Shown: positions 54,172 through 62,675 of the stretch, one piece after another
Layout of the letters: every line of letters begins with the position of its first letter
Numbering within the stretch: position 1 is the stretch's first letter
Assembly: GCA_003252385.1 (NCBI GenBank)
Contig: QKEH01000011.1
Location: 1 to 64,000 of the forward strand
Length of the DNA: 64,000 bases
Reading direction: 5' to 3'
Source: Bacteroidota bacterium
Lineage (GTDB): Bacteria > Bacteroidota > Bacteroidia > Bacteroidales > UBA10428
Made by a program: the position numbers and the translations under genes
The notes under the pieces: generated by a model
What the model was told of the DNA's origin: nothing
The model's database searches: none
What the model saw: only the letters and a program-made list of their open reading frames with translations

Positions 54172-54360
54172 ATGAAAAAATTACTCGCTATTGCAGCTTT
54201 GGCAACTTTTGTATCGTTCTCTGTTGCTGCTCTGGCAGCAGAACCGGAATCTTCGGCCAAAACCGAACAAAGCAAATGCTGCGCAAAGAAAACATGTCCC
54301 AAGGACAGCACCAAAACCACTTGTTGCAAAAAAGAAGCGAGTTCCTGTACCAAACAGTAA
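54172..54360 (+). CDS. Small cysteine-rich exported peptide (62 aa)
   Basis: A 62-residue precursor with a signal peptide (MKKLLAIAALATFVSFSVAA, cleavage near LAA-EPES) and a mature part of about 38 residues with six Cys in the pattern CC-x4-C ... CC-x5-C, plus many Lys. No family recognised. Metal binding or a disulfide-stabilised peptide is plausible. A strong terminator follows 18 bases downstream, so it is expressed alone. Confidence 0.7.
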   Translation: MKKLLAIAALATFVSFSVAALAAEPESSAKTEQSKCCAKKTCPKDSTKTTCCKKEASSCTKQ

Positions 54361-54378
54361 CAGGAGTTTCGACTAAAT

Positions 54379-54410
54379 AAAAGGCTTTCCACCCGTTGGG
54401 AGGCTTTTTA
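54379..54410 (+). terminator. Terminator of the cysteine-rich peptide gene
   Basis: AAAAGGCTTTCC pairs with GGGAGGCTTTTT over 12 positions (three G-T wobbles) around an ACCCGTT-type loop and ends in a T run. Confidence 0.75.
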
Positions 54411-54495
54411 TTTGAGTGGTAAGTATTCCGAACCGAGTTAAGCGAAAGAATATGCCTCTTTCCGACCTTAAACTTTCTCCTTGATTCTTTTAAGC

Positions 54496-55140
54496 CTATC
54501 GATCACAACGAAATATATCGCAGTATTTTATTACGGTCAGGTATTCGTTGGGTTCCAAGCCGGCACGAAGCGTTTCTGTATCCACAACATTCAAACGCGA
54601 AAGTGTATAGCCCTTATAGGATGACTTCTTGGCCGGATCCAAGTGGGATAATATAATGCCATACTGTACAAGATAATAGGTATCACCTGATTTTCGGTAT
54701 ACTTTGGTAAATGCGTTTGCTATTTGTTTTGGATCTCTCACGGGGAGAATATTCAGCTCTTCGTCCAGTGCTGGAACCAAGATCATGTTGGGTGGCGACT
54801 GGAGATGAGTAATGATACTGTCGTGGTATAGGGAAATAAGTAGCGTATCCTTGCTTTCTGAATGGGCCTCTTTAACCCTTTTATAGCTGAACGCATAGCT
54901 GGAACGTAGCGCCTTCTTAGGACTTAATACCGTTATGGTGTCAATCATCAAAACGGGATTAAAATCTACCACTTTCTCATCCACGGTATCCAATTCGCCT
55001 TCCATATTGTAAACATGCATACTGAGAATGTTGGTGGTATCGTACACCAAGGTTGCAGGAAACTCAGTAATTGCGGGCTGATTTCTGGAGCAACTGATCC
55101 CTAGCAGGAAGGCAGTTAAAACAAGAAATGTTGTTTTCAT
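54496..55140 (-). CDS. Lipoprotein of unknown function (214 aa)
   Basis: The start is placed at the ATG 55138-55140 (MKTTFLVLTAFLLGISCSRN), which gives a signal peptide with a lipobox ending GISC; the frame is open to 55281 but that adds a non-signal segment. The mature part has beta-rich stretches (ATLVYDTTNILSMHVY, TLLISLYHDSIITHL). No family is recognised. The last residues, NEYLTVIKYCDIF, are encoded by the second copy of the repeat motif described at 7279-7320. Confidence 0.7.
   Translation of the reverse strand: MKTTFLVLTAFLLGISCSRNQPAITEFPATLVYDTTNILSMHVYNMEGELDTVDEKVVDFNPVLMIDTITVLSPKKALRSSYAFSYKRVKEAHSESKDTLLISLYHDSIITHLQSPPNMILVPALDEELNILPVRDPKQIANAFTKVYRKSGDTYYLVQYGIILSHLDPAKKSSYKGYTLSRLNVVDTETLRAGLEPNEYLTVIKYCDIFRCDR
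54507..54549 (-). repeat. Spaced inverted repeat, second copy
   Basis: On the minus strand AACGAA and TTCGTT bound a spacer very similar to that of the copy at 7279-7320 (about 27 of 34 bases alike, reading NEYLT[IV]IKYCD in both). It falls in the 3' coding end of the lipoprotein gene. The arm pairs change together relative to the first copy. Confidence 0.55.
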
Positions 55141-55297
55141 AAATGATACGCTGTTAGTAGGAAGCCATTGACAAACTGGTACTAAATTGAAATCCTTCGG
55201 GGGAGTATGCCCCCAACCGAAAAACTCGAAAGGGAACTCATCACTGCCTGAATCGTCTTTCTGCCAGTATTGCGATCGCAAAGATATACGAAAATTC

Positions 55298-57100
55298 TTA
55301 TGGCAAATGCTGCTCCAGGGTTCGCAGCTCGTTTCTCTTTTCCATATTGCCTACCGGATTTTCGATAAGGGGCAGGGAACTGGCCAGCGGCTTGCGTACC
55401 GGACTGATCTCAATTTCTTTCAACAACATGGCCTTGGGCAAAATAAAACTGGCGGGTATGCCGGAACCGTATTTGTCGGTTCGACTTGGCGATATCAGTG
55501 TATTATGAACCAGTGTTTCGCTCGAAAAGCCCGGAGAACGTTTAAGCGAATACAGGTTCAGGTTGCTGAGTTTTATGGCATGAACCAGTTCCTCCTGTCC
55601 GGTTTCCAGGTCGACCTTGTAAAAATTATAGGGTTTTTGCGACCCTCCAGTGGGCAGGTTTTTAATGAGGATCGCATACTCAAGGCCTGCTTCGCGTGCC
55701 TGCCTGATGAGTTCCTGTTTGAGCGAATCGAAAGGCTGTGCTTCTCTGGCTTCGATGTGGATCACCCCGGGGCCTGCCTGTTTGGACAGCCCTTCGGAAC
55801 TGTAGTTCAACCGCATATGCCCGTTGGAATGGGGCACCTCACGCGATGGTGTGCGGCCGTTCAGCAGGGTTTTTAGCACCCCGCTTTCAACCAAAACCAA
55901 CTCCTCCGGGGGCACTACCCCCTCGGCATCTATTGGCGAATACCCAACCAGTGGTACCCCATTGCATTCCTTTTGGCCGGGGGTGGAGCGCACGGTAAGC
56001 TGTTTGTCGAGGATGGACTTGCCCACCTTGGCTTGCAGGCTGTTGCTGTTTTCGTTGTAGTATACCTTTTGTTCGCTGCCGCTTTGTAAAGTTTCACGCT
56101 GCGAAATCAGACCATCGGAACCCTCGAAGAGGAATTTTTCAATTGTTTCGGCAGCTACTTCGCCCGACAACAGCACCGGGCCAAAGTATTCGTCGTCGAA
56201 GCGGGGTGCCTGCTGCAGCGCCATGATATTTTCGGCTACAGCACGAATATCGGCAATCAGGGACTGGGTGTCGGGTAATTGTTTCGGTTCATTTACCAGG
56301 TAGTGCAGCACTTTGTTCAGCGGGTCGCTGTCGTCGGTCATGCTGCCGGCCTGTATGGTCAGGCTGACCAGCTGAAAAGGAAATTGTACTTCGGTGCCTT
56401 CGGTATTCACAAAGTATACCGTGGCCTGCATGGCTTCCAGGGTAACCCTCGAGGAATAAATAGCCGGGTAATCGAGAAATACCGCAGACAGTTGTCGGGC
56501 GGTGTTTTCGAGTTGTTCGGTTTGGAACGGTCTGAACTGGTAACGGAATCTCTGTTGAACCGGGTTCTCGCGGCTAAAATCGTCGATTTGTAAATCCGAT
56601 TGTTGAATTTGCCCGTTTTCTATTAAAGCCTTTTTCTTTTTGTAGCTGTGCAAGGCCGAATAAAAAACATCGTTGGTCGTCAGCCATAAAGAGCGCCGAA
56701 TGCCTTCGTAATCGTTCTCAATGGGCATCTCGGTACGTTGCCGGTAAACGGCATTTTCCATTTCGGTGGTACTGAAATTTTCATCGTTCATGCGGTAATC
56801 GCCCACCAGCAACCGAACGAGCCAGTCCTTATGCTGATCTTGCCGCGACAGCTGCAAAGCTCCCAGGCTGGCGCTCACCTGCACCTGGTTGATATCGTTG
56901 AGGGTATACGCAATATAAAAAGGTTTTTGATTGCCTTCGAGTACCAGTTCCTGCTGATTCCGTTGCAATTCATCGTGTAGAGCCGAAAGAATCAAGCTGT
57001 CGGAAGCGGTTTGTGCAGTACCCTGTACGGCAGTAACCAGACAGGTAACGGCCCATACGAAGGTCGCCTTACGGTATTTGTATCGTGTTGTATTCATCAT
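55298..57100 (-). CDS. Exported TldE/PmbA-like protein, partner of the TldD-like protein
   Basis: A 600-residue member of the TldD/PmbA (TldE) fold with an N-terminal signal peptide (FVWAVTCLVTAVQG, ending GTAQT). The C-terminal half keeps the family pattern (VPLVGYSPIDAEGVVPPEEL, GVLKTLLNGRTPSREVPHSN), but the region where TldD has HExxxH (around PVLLSGEVAAETIEKFLFEG) has no His, as in TldE. It presumably forms a heteromer with the protein encoded just upstream. The start is ATG at 57100 or 57097, with AAGG before it. Confidence 0.85.
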   Translation of the reverse strand: MMNTTRYKYRKATFVWAVTCLVTAVQGTAQTASDSLILSALHDELQRNQQELVLEGNQKPFYIAYTLNDINQVQVSASLGALQLSRQDQHKDWLVRLLVGDYRMNDENFSTTEMENAVYRQRTEMPIENDYEGIRRSLWLTTNDVFYSALHSYKKKKALIENGQIQQSDLQIDDFSRENPVQQRFRYQFRPFQTEQLENTARQLSAVFLDYPAIYSSRVTLEAMQATVYFVNTEGTEVQFPFQLVSLTIQAGSMTDDSDPLNKVLHYLVNEPKQLPDTQSLIADIRAVAENIMALQQAPRFDDEYFGPVLLSGEVAAETIEKFLFEGSDGLISQRETLQSGSEQKVYYNENSNSLQAKVGKSILDKQLTVRSTPGQKECNGVPLVGYSPIDAEGVVPPEELVLVESGVLKTLLNGRTPSREVPHSNGHMRLNYSSEGLSKQAGPGVIHIEAREAQPFDSLKQELIRQAREAGLEYAILIKNLPTGGSQKPYNFYKVDLETGQEELVHAIKLSNLNLYSLKRSPGFSSETLVHNTLISPSRTDKYGSGIPASFILPKAMLLKEIEISPVRKPLASSLPLIENPVGNMEKRNELRTLEQHLP

Positions 57101-57104
57101 CCTT

Positions 57105-58802
57105 TCAGTTTTTTACCGGGCGGGGCAGAACCGGTAGTTTACTTTCGAACTCCGGAGTCTTCTGCGTTTCTATCTTCTTAACAAAAACCGCGGGGGCAAT
57201 GGTGGTAACCGGTACAAAACCCGACTCGGCACCACAAAAGCCCGTAAATAGGTCCGGAGTGTCGCCACCCGCCAGAATGTTGGAGAACATGGTGAGCGGA
57301 GTTCCAATCAGATCTACCCCGGTTACCATTTCATCGGGACGGCCATCGACATAAATTCGGTATACTTCAGTAGGGTTTACGTTGAAAACATTTGCATTAT
57401 AGCGATCGGTATACGTTAGGCCGCCCACCACTTCTTTAAAATAGTAGCCATATTCCTTCTTCTGCTTTTTACATTCCCTGATCAGCATTTTACGAAGTTC
57501 TTCCTCACTATGGCCTTCGGTATTTTCAACAATCAGGTTCGATTGGCGCGACACCGGTGCATATCCCGGCTGGGCACGGCCATGGCCATTGGAATGGGCA
57601 AATTCGCGGGTAGGCCGGCGCGACATCAGAAACTCGTTGAGGCGGCCTTCCTTCACCACCACAACTGGTTGTCCTGCAATACCCTGGTCGTCGAATTTAT
57701 AGTGGCCGATTAAGGGTAGCCCGTTAAAGTGGGTCTTTTCCGGATCGGAATATACATTGAATGTTTTGGGGAGTAACAGGTCGCCTACTTTGTCTTTGAA
57801 CGTTTGGCCGTCGTCGGCATTTTCGAGGCGATGGCCTTCAATGCGGTGTCCGAATATTTCGTGGAAGAATACCCCGGCTGCGGCAGGCGAAAGAATGGCG
57901 GGCCCGGCATAGGGTTCGGCCATTGGGGCATCGCGCAGGGTTCGCAGGGTTTGATACAGCGTCTTCATATCGGCCAGGATGCTTTCGTGGCAGGGCAGGC
58001 CTGAGGGGGTCAATGCCGTGTAGGAGTGTTGCAACGGGAGGATGGTTCCGTCCTTATGCTGAATACTCACCATAAATTGTAGCTGGCAGTATTGCTGATT
58101 TTGAACAATCTGGCTGTTTTCGGTCGAAAGAAAGTAGCGCCTTTGGGTAACAAACCGGATGGATGCTTCGCTGTGAAATACCAGTGAATCTTGAGCAAAG
58201 TAGCCGGTGTAATCTTTCAGGCGCCGGCTCCATTCATCGGCATCGAAGGCCAGAGATTCGCCAGGCAGCGTTTCCTCCACATAATGCACCGAAGGTTCTT
58301 TGGAGAAATCGGGTAGCAGGCTTTTTTGTTCCTCATAAGCCGGGTTCGACCGGCGTGAGGCATAACTTGCCGAAGCATTGCGATATGCTTTATCGGTAAG
58401 CCGCCAGATAACTTGTTTTACGGCTTCCGGAACATTCTCAATAGGAAGTGCAGTGCCATACACCTCCATCTGATCGGAACCGGAGGGAGATCCTTTGAAG
58501 TCGTGAGTATTATCAAACTGGTAATCGCCAACGCGCAACATCAGCGTGAAGAGACGACTTTGGGAGTCGTCCTTTTGGGTAAGGCTTCCAAACGAACTGA
58601 CCAGAATGTGATTGGTGACATCGTCCACGCGGTAATCCATGTAGTACGGAGGGGGATCCTGTTGCACCAGCGCCTCCTGTTCGCGTTGCATTTCGTCCTG
58701 AAGAATAGTGAGCAACGCATCGTCGGAAGCGTTTAGCGCCAGGGCAACGCACAGCAGACCTGCTGCCCATATCCCAATTTTTGTGTCTCGGGTGTATTCC
58801 AT
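57105..58802 (-). CDS. tldD: Exported TldD-like metalloprotease
   Basis: A 565-residue TldD-family protein with an N-terminal signal-like segment (IGIWAAGLLCVALALNA). The zinc motif HExxxH is present in FFHEIFGHRIEGHRLEN (His-Glu...His), and GYAPVSRQSNLIVENTEG and DLIGTPLTMFSNILAGGDTP fit the C-terminal core. TldD/TldE heterodimers degrade unfolded peptides and mature some RiPPs (microcin B17). Here both partners appear to be exported, unlike the cytosolic E. coli proteins. It overlaps nothing; the TldE-like gene starts 4 bases after its stop. Confidence 0.88.
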   Translation of the reverse strand: MEYTRDTKIGIWAAGLLCVALALNASDDALLTILQDEMQREQEALVQQDPPPYYMDYRVDDVTNHILVSSFGSLTQKDDSQSRLFTLMLRVGDYQFDNTHDFKGSPSGSDQMEVYGTALPIENVPEAVKQVIWRLTDKAYRNASASYASRRSNPAYEEQKSLLPDFSKEPSVHYVEETLPGESLAFDADEWSRRLKDYTGYFAQDSLVFHSEASIRFVTQRRYFLSTENSQIVQNQQYCQLQFMVSIQHKDGTILPLQHSYTALTPSGLPCHESILADMKTLYQTLRTLRDAPMAEPYAGPAILSPAAAGVFFHEIFGHRIEGHRLENADDGQTFKDKVGDLLLPKTFNVYSDPEKTHFNGLPLIGHYKFDDQGIAGQPVVVVKEGRLNEFLMSRRPTREFAHSNGHGRAQPGYAPVSRQSNLIVENTEGHSEEELRKMLIRECKKQKKEYGYYFKEVVGGLTYTDRYNANVFNVNPTEVYRIYVDGRPDEMVTGVDLIGTPLTMFSNILAGGDTPDLFTGFCGAESGFVPVTTIAPAVFVKKIETQKTPEFESKLPVLPRPVKN

Positions 58803-59523
58803 TGTTTCTTTTTACAGATCCGTATTCCAACGGATAGAATGCTTTTCAGAGTGCCTCCGACAAATATGGAACCAAAATTTGAGAGTACCTTCATAATTTG
58901 TGTTAATAAGACGGGAGTGACGCCGGAAGGGGTGCTGACGAATCAGAACCGGGAGTTTCATGCTGATTGCCTCATGGGAATGTGCAGGACGTTCAACTCG
59001 ACCTGTACTGTAAAACCCCTGTTAGCCGTATTTTCAGATCCTACAAGGGCTCTTATTTCTGAATGCCAGTGAAATAATTAGAGTATTTTATACTTTTATT
59101 ATCCATATGGTGTCCCGTATCAAAATAAAATCCTACATTTGCTTCGCATTGGTTTTCGAATCAACCCATCTTTTCAACGTTAAAGATGCTGAAATTAAAA
59201 GGGAATGCCGTTTAAATCGGCAACAGTTCCCGCTGCTGTGATCCCGGTTCTGCTTTGCGCGGAATCCGTGTTTTTGGAATCTACAGCCACTGCCCCGGCA
59301 GCTCCGGGGTGGGAAGGCGTCCAAAAACGGGAAAGTCAGAAGACCTGCCAGTGCCATGCGTGTTTTAATCTGCGGTGAACAGATCGTATTGGCATTGTTT
59401 TTCCGAAACATCCCCGTACCCTCCCCAACCGCTTCATGCTAAAACACCTTTGCTACAGTATCCTGTGCAATTGCCGCCAGCTTTACTGTTGATACGGTGA
59501 AATATCAACTCTTACGATAAACT
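58803..59523 (+). other. Divergent intergenic region with riboswitch
   Basis: The left third (58803-59100) holds no gene that I can support. It is followed by a promoter (-7 TACATTTG at 59134-59141, exact TAnnTTTG) and the cobalamin riboswitch at 59178-59352. From 59353 to 59523 lies the expression platform and leader of the DUF4465 gene. Confidence 0.6.
59178..59352 (+). promoter_or_regulatory. Cobalamin riboswitch controlling the DUF4465/TonB cluster
   Basis: The plus strand has the class I cobalamin riboswitch pieces in order: AAAAGGGAATGCCG, then CAGTTCCCGCTGCTGTGATCC, AGCCACTGCCCCGG with GGGAAGGCG, and the ending GTCAGAAGACCTGCC. It lies between a consensus promoter (59134) and the first gene (59524). 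Cobalamin is expected to switch off the cluster, as for other B12 uptake genes. Boundaries are approximate. Confidence 0.93.
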
Positions 59524-61473
59524 ATGATGAAGCACTTTTACTTTTTTCTCAACGCCGCCCTTATTGCGTGGCTCCTTAGCACTCCCTTGGTGCAAGCTCA
59601 AACCAAATCAACCTTCGAAGAACTGCTGACCGACCCATCGACCTATTGGAACGGGCAGACCTCCAGCTACGGCTCTTACCGTTCAACGGTTCGCGATTCC
59701 AATCTGGTGTTTTTCAATTCTTTCAGCCGTAACAATTACGGCTGGGGCCTCAGCGAAAGCTGGAGCGGAATGGCCTATTCGCGTATGCAGGACGATACCA
59801 CTGCCGGATATACCAACCAGTACAGCGCCATTACAGCCGGAGGTGCCCTGGGCTCCGAAAACTATGCCACTTTCTATGTGGGAATGAGCCCCGTATACGT
59901 GGCACTCACCAAAAGCTCCACGCTCGACTCGGTATACATTACCAATGCCACTTATACCTACCTTTCCATGCGCGAAGGGGACATGTTCTCGAAACAATTC
60001 GGGGGAACCACCGGCGATGATCCCGACTCGTTGGTACTGATTATACGTGGTATTAAAAATGGATCCTACACCGACTCCGTCTATTTCTACCTGGCCGATT
60101 ACACCGATGCCAACCCCAATAACGACTACCTGGTAGACGAATGGGCAAAGGTGGAACTTACCCCGCTGGGCGAAGTGGACAGCCTGGAAATGGACCTCAT
60201 CTCGTCCGATATGGGTGTTTGGGGCATGCGCACCCCGGCCTATTTCTGCATGGACAACCTGGGAGGTGCCACCTTCGATACCTTGCCTTACACCTCGGGC
60301 GATTATTGGAATGGTAAGTCGGCTTGCTTTGGTTCCTACACCACATCCTTTACCAACGGACTGGCTCGTTTTTCCAACCACTTTGCGATTAACGATTACG
60401 GTTGGGGCGCTGCCGAAACTTTTACCGGATTTGCCTATTCCAATATGGAGGATGCACTTACCCCCGGTTACAACAATCAGTACAGCGCCTATCCGGCTGC
60501 CGGAGCCAACGGCTCGTACAACTATGCCCTGTGCAACAACTACAACGGAACCGATACGTTGAAACTGAATGAGGCCATTACGGTGTCCGGTGCTTTTATA
60601 ACCAACGGCACCTATGCGGTACTGTCCATGCAACAGGGCGATATGTTTGCCAAAAAATTCGGAGGCGAAAGTGGTAACGACCCCGATTGGTTCCTTCTGA
60701 CCGTTCAGGGGCTAAATGCCGGTATCGTATCCGATACCGTGGAATTCTACCTGGCGGACTTCCGCTTTGCCGATAACAGCCTGGATTATATCGTTACCGA
60801 CTGGGAATTTGTCGATTTCAGTGCCTTGGGCAACGTAGATCAACTGGTGTTCAGCCTGTCATCGTCCGACGCAGGAATGTTCGGAATGAACACTCCGGCC
60901 TACTTCTTCCTGGACGACTTCAACGACTGGGGTCCCGTAGTGGTTTCGCCCATTGCCGATATCGAGGTGGACACCAACGCAGCGACACAAATTATTGACC
61001 TGAGTGGTACTTTTACCGACCCCGACGACAACAATGCCCTTATCAGCCTGCACATTGCCGATAACAAAAACAGCAACCTGGTGATGGCCAGCCTGAACGG
61101 TACCGAACTGAGCCTTTCCTTTGCACGGAATGCATCCGGAAGTTCCGAAATCATTGTGGAAGCTCTGTCCAACGGACAACAGGTTACCGATACCTTTACC
61201 GTAAGCGTGAGCCCGGCATTGGAGCTTTACAACCACAGGCTGGCTTCGGTGGCCGTGTATCCCAACCCGACCAGCGAAAGCATTCATCTGACGGGACTGC
61301 AAGCAGGCAACTGTCAACTCACCCTGATGAACAGCATGGGACAGGTAGTACTTCATCAGGAAATTACCGCCAACACTGCTACTATTAACCTGGAATCCTA
61401 TCCGGCCGGGGTGTACCATTTGATGATCTCGGACGAAAACGAACACATCTGCCAACAAATAATAAAACAATAA
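59524..61473 (+). CDS. Type IX-secreted protein with two DUF4465 domains
   Basis: A 649-residue exported protein (signal peptide MMKHFYFFLNAALIAWLLST, ending VQAQT). Residues about 30-255 and 260-480 are two copies of DUF4465 (YWNGQTSSYGSYRSTVRDSN and, in the second copy, YWNGKSACFGSYTTSFTNGL; also NNYGWGLSESWSGMAYS and NDYGWGAAETFTGFAYS). An Ig/cadherin-like segment (VVSPIADIEVDTNAATQIID) follows, and the end is a type IX sorting domain (VAVYPNPTSESIHLTGLQAG ...). DUF4465 genes are frequent in B12-riboswitch loci of Bacteroidota, so it is probably a surface cobalamin-uptake accessory. Confidence 0.88.
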   Translation: MMKHFYFFLNAALIAWLLSTPLVQAQTKSTFEELLTDPSTYWNGQTSSYGSYRSTVRDSNLVFFNSFSRNNYGWGLSESWSGMAYSRMQDDTTAGYTNQYSAITAGGALGSENYATFYVGMSPVYVALTKSSTLDSVYITNATYTYLSMREGDMFSKQFGGTTGDDPDSLVLIIRGIKNGSYTDSVYFYLADYTDANPNNDYLVDEWAKVELTPLGEVDSLEMDLISSDMGVWGMRTPAYFCMDNLGGATFDTLPYTSGDYWNGKSACFGSYTTSFTNGLARFSNHFAINDYGWGAAETFTGFAYSNMEDALTPGYNNQYSAYPAAGANGSYNYALCNNYNGTDTLKLNEAITVSGAFITNGTYAVLSMQQGDMFAKKFGGESGNDPDWFLLTVQGLNAGIVSDTVEFYLADFRFADNSLDYIVTDWEFVDFSALGNVDQLVFSLSSSDAGMFGMNTPAYFFLDDFNDWGPVVVSPIADIEVDTNAATQIIDLSGTFTDPDDNNALISLHIADNKNSNLVMASLNGTELSLSFARNASGSSEIIVEALSNGQQVTDTFTVSVSPALELYNHRLASVAVYPNPTSESIHLTGLQAGNCQLTLMNSMGQVVLHQEITANTATINLESYPAGVYHLMISDENEHICQQIIKQ

Positions 61474-61540
61474 CAAGGGGTAACCTCAACGATCCCGGGA
61501 TGGCCGGGGATGTATCATTCTCCACCCACCACCGGGAAAA

Positions 61541-61573
61541 GTGTACAGAACGTGTAGCAGACGTTCTGTACGC
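61541..61573 (+). other. Intercistronic hairpin
   Basis: GTGTACAGAACG (61541-61552) pairs with CGTTCTGTACGC (61562-61573) over 12 positions (one wobble) with a 9-base loop, between the DUF4465 gene and the next cargo gene. Only TTCCTTC follows, so it is more likely an mRNA stability or attenuation element than a full terminator. Confidence 0.55.
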
Positions 61574-61595
61574 TTCCTTCATAAAATAACTGACT

Positions 61596-62657
61596 ATGTA
61601 TACCTACATGAAGTTGACAGTATCTTTTCTGCTGCTTGCAACGGTTGGTTTCAGCCTGGCCAACGGAGCCGTTTATGCTCCGGCAGCTGGCGAGCCCGGC
61701 AGTACCGCCATTCACAAAGACAGTGCCGTATTCACCCAGTGGGCCACGGCGTGCCGCGTAGAACGGGGTTACCTAAAAATTTCCGACACCACGCTTACCG
61801 ATAACGATACCAACCGGGCATCGCACGGTGCCGATACCAACGGTATTGGCAAAGCCGATGGACTGCTGGTAAGCCTGGGCGATGGTGGCAGAGCTACCTT
61901 GCAGTTTGATCGTCCGATAACCAACGTGGAAGGCCCCGATTTTGCGGTGTTCGAAAACTCGTTTAAAAACAACATGGAAGCGCCCTTTCAGTATTTTCTG
62001 GAACTGGCCTTTGTAGAGGTAAGCAGCGATGGCGTGTACTTTGTTCGCTTCCCGGCCTACTCCGAAACCCCGGCACTGTCTCAGATCGGAACCTTCGGAC
62101 AGCTTGATCCGACCCGGATCCATAATCTGGCGGGCAAATACAACCTGTTCTACGGAACGCCTTTCGACCTATCCGATTTACTGGATAGTTCCGGAATTGA
62201 TTTGAATGCCATAACCCATATACGGGTGGTGGATGTGATAGGCTCCACCAGCGCCCGGTATGCCAGCCTCGACTGCCTGAGCCGCCCGATTAACGATCCC
62301 TGGCCAACGCCCTTTGCCAGTTGTGGTTTCGACCTTGATGCCGTAGGGGTATTGGGCGAAACTTCGAACCCAACAGCCATACCGGACAGTGGACACAAAA
62401 CCGGCTCCTGGATGTATCCGAACCCGGTTTCGTTGGGCAGCACCTTGCACCTGCAGCTTCCATCCGATGTGTTGTGCACGAATCCCCTTCAGCTGACATT
62501 AACCGACCCCCGTGGACAGCGGATATACCAACAGAAGCTGGATCCCGAAGAGGAAATCACGATTGAACTTCCTGCCCGGATCCTACCCGGTGTGTATGTA
62601 GTGTCCCTATCGGGCGGAAGTTATTTTCAAAGTACCCTGCTACAATTACTTCCCTAA
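61596..62657 (+). CDS. Type IX-secreted surface protein of the B12 cluster (353 aa)
   Basis: A 353-residue exported protein; signal peptide begins MKLTVSFLLLATVGFSLANG, so the ATG at 61608 may be the true start. The body is beta-rich, with GKADGLLVSLGDGGRATLQF, GPDFAVFENSFKNN and IRVVDVIGSTSARYASLDC, resembling a secreted cell-surface family that often neighbours TonB receptors and cobalamin genes. The C-terminus is a type IX sorting domain (SWMYPNPVSLGSTLHLQL ...). It lies between the DUF4465 gene and the TonB receptor (18 bases). A ligand is not known; cobalamin binding is a guess. Confidence 0.82.
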   Translation: MYTYMKLTVSFLLLATVGFSLANGAVYAPAAGEPGSTAIHKDSAVFTQWATACRVERGYLKISDTTLTDNDTNRASHGADTNGIGKADGLLVSLGDGGRATLQFDRPITNVEGPDFAVFENSFKNNMEAPFQYFLELAFVEVSSDGVYFVRFPAYSETPALSQIGTFGQLDPTRIHNLAGKYNLFYGTPFDLSDLLDSSGIDLNAITHIRVVDVIGSTSARYASLDCLSRPINDPWPTPFASCGFDLDAVGVLGETSNPTAIPDSGHKTGSWMYPNPVSLGSTLHLQLPSDVLCTNPLQLTLTDPRGQRIYQQKLDPEEEITIELPARILPGVYVVSLSGGSYFQSTLLQLLP

Positions 62658-62675
62658 AAATTTATCCGAAACGGC

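Noticed and set aside
55187-55230. GGGGG/CCCCC hairpin upstream of the lipoprotein gene as a terminator
   Set aside because: The T run precedes rather than follows the stem on the relevant strand, so it does not fit an intrinsic terminator.
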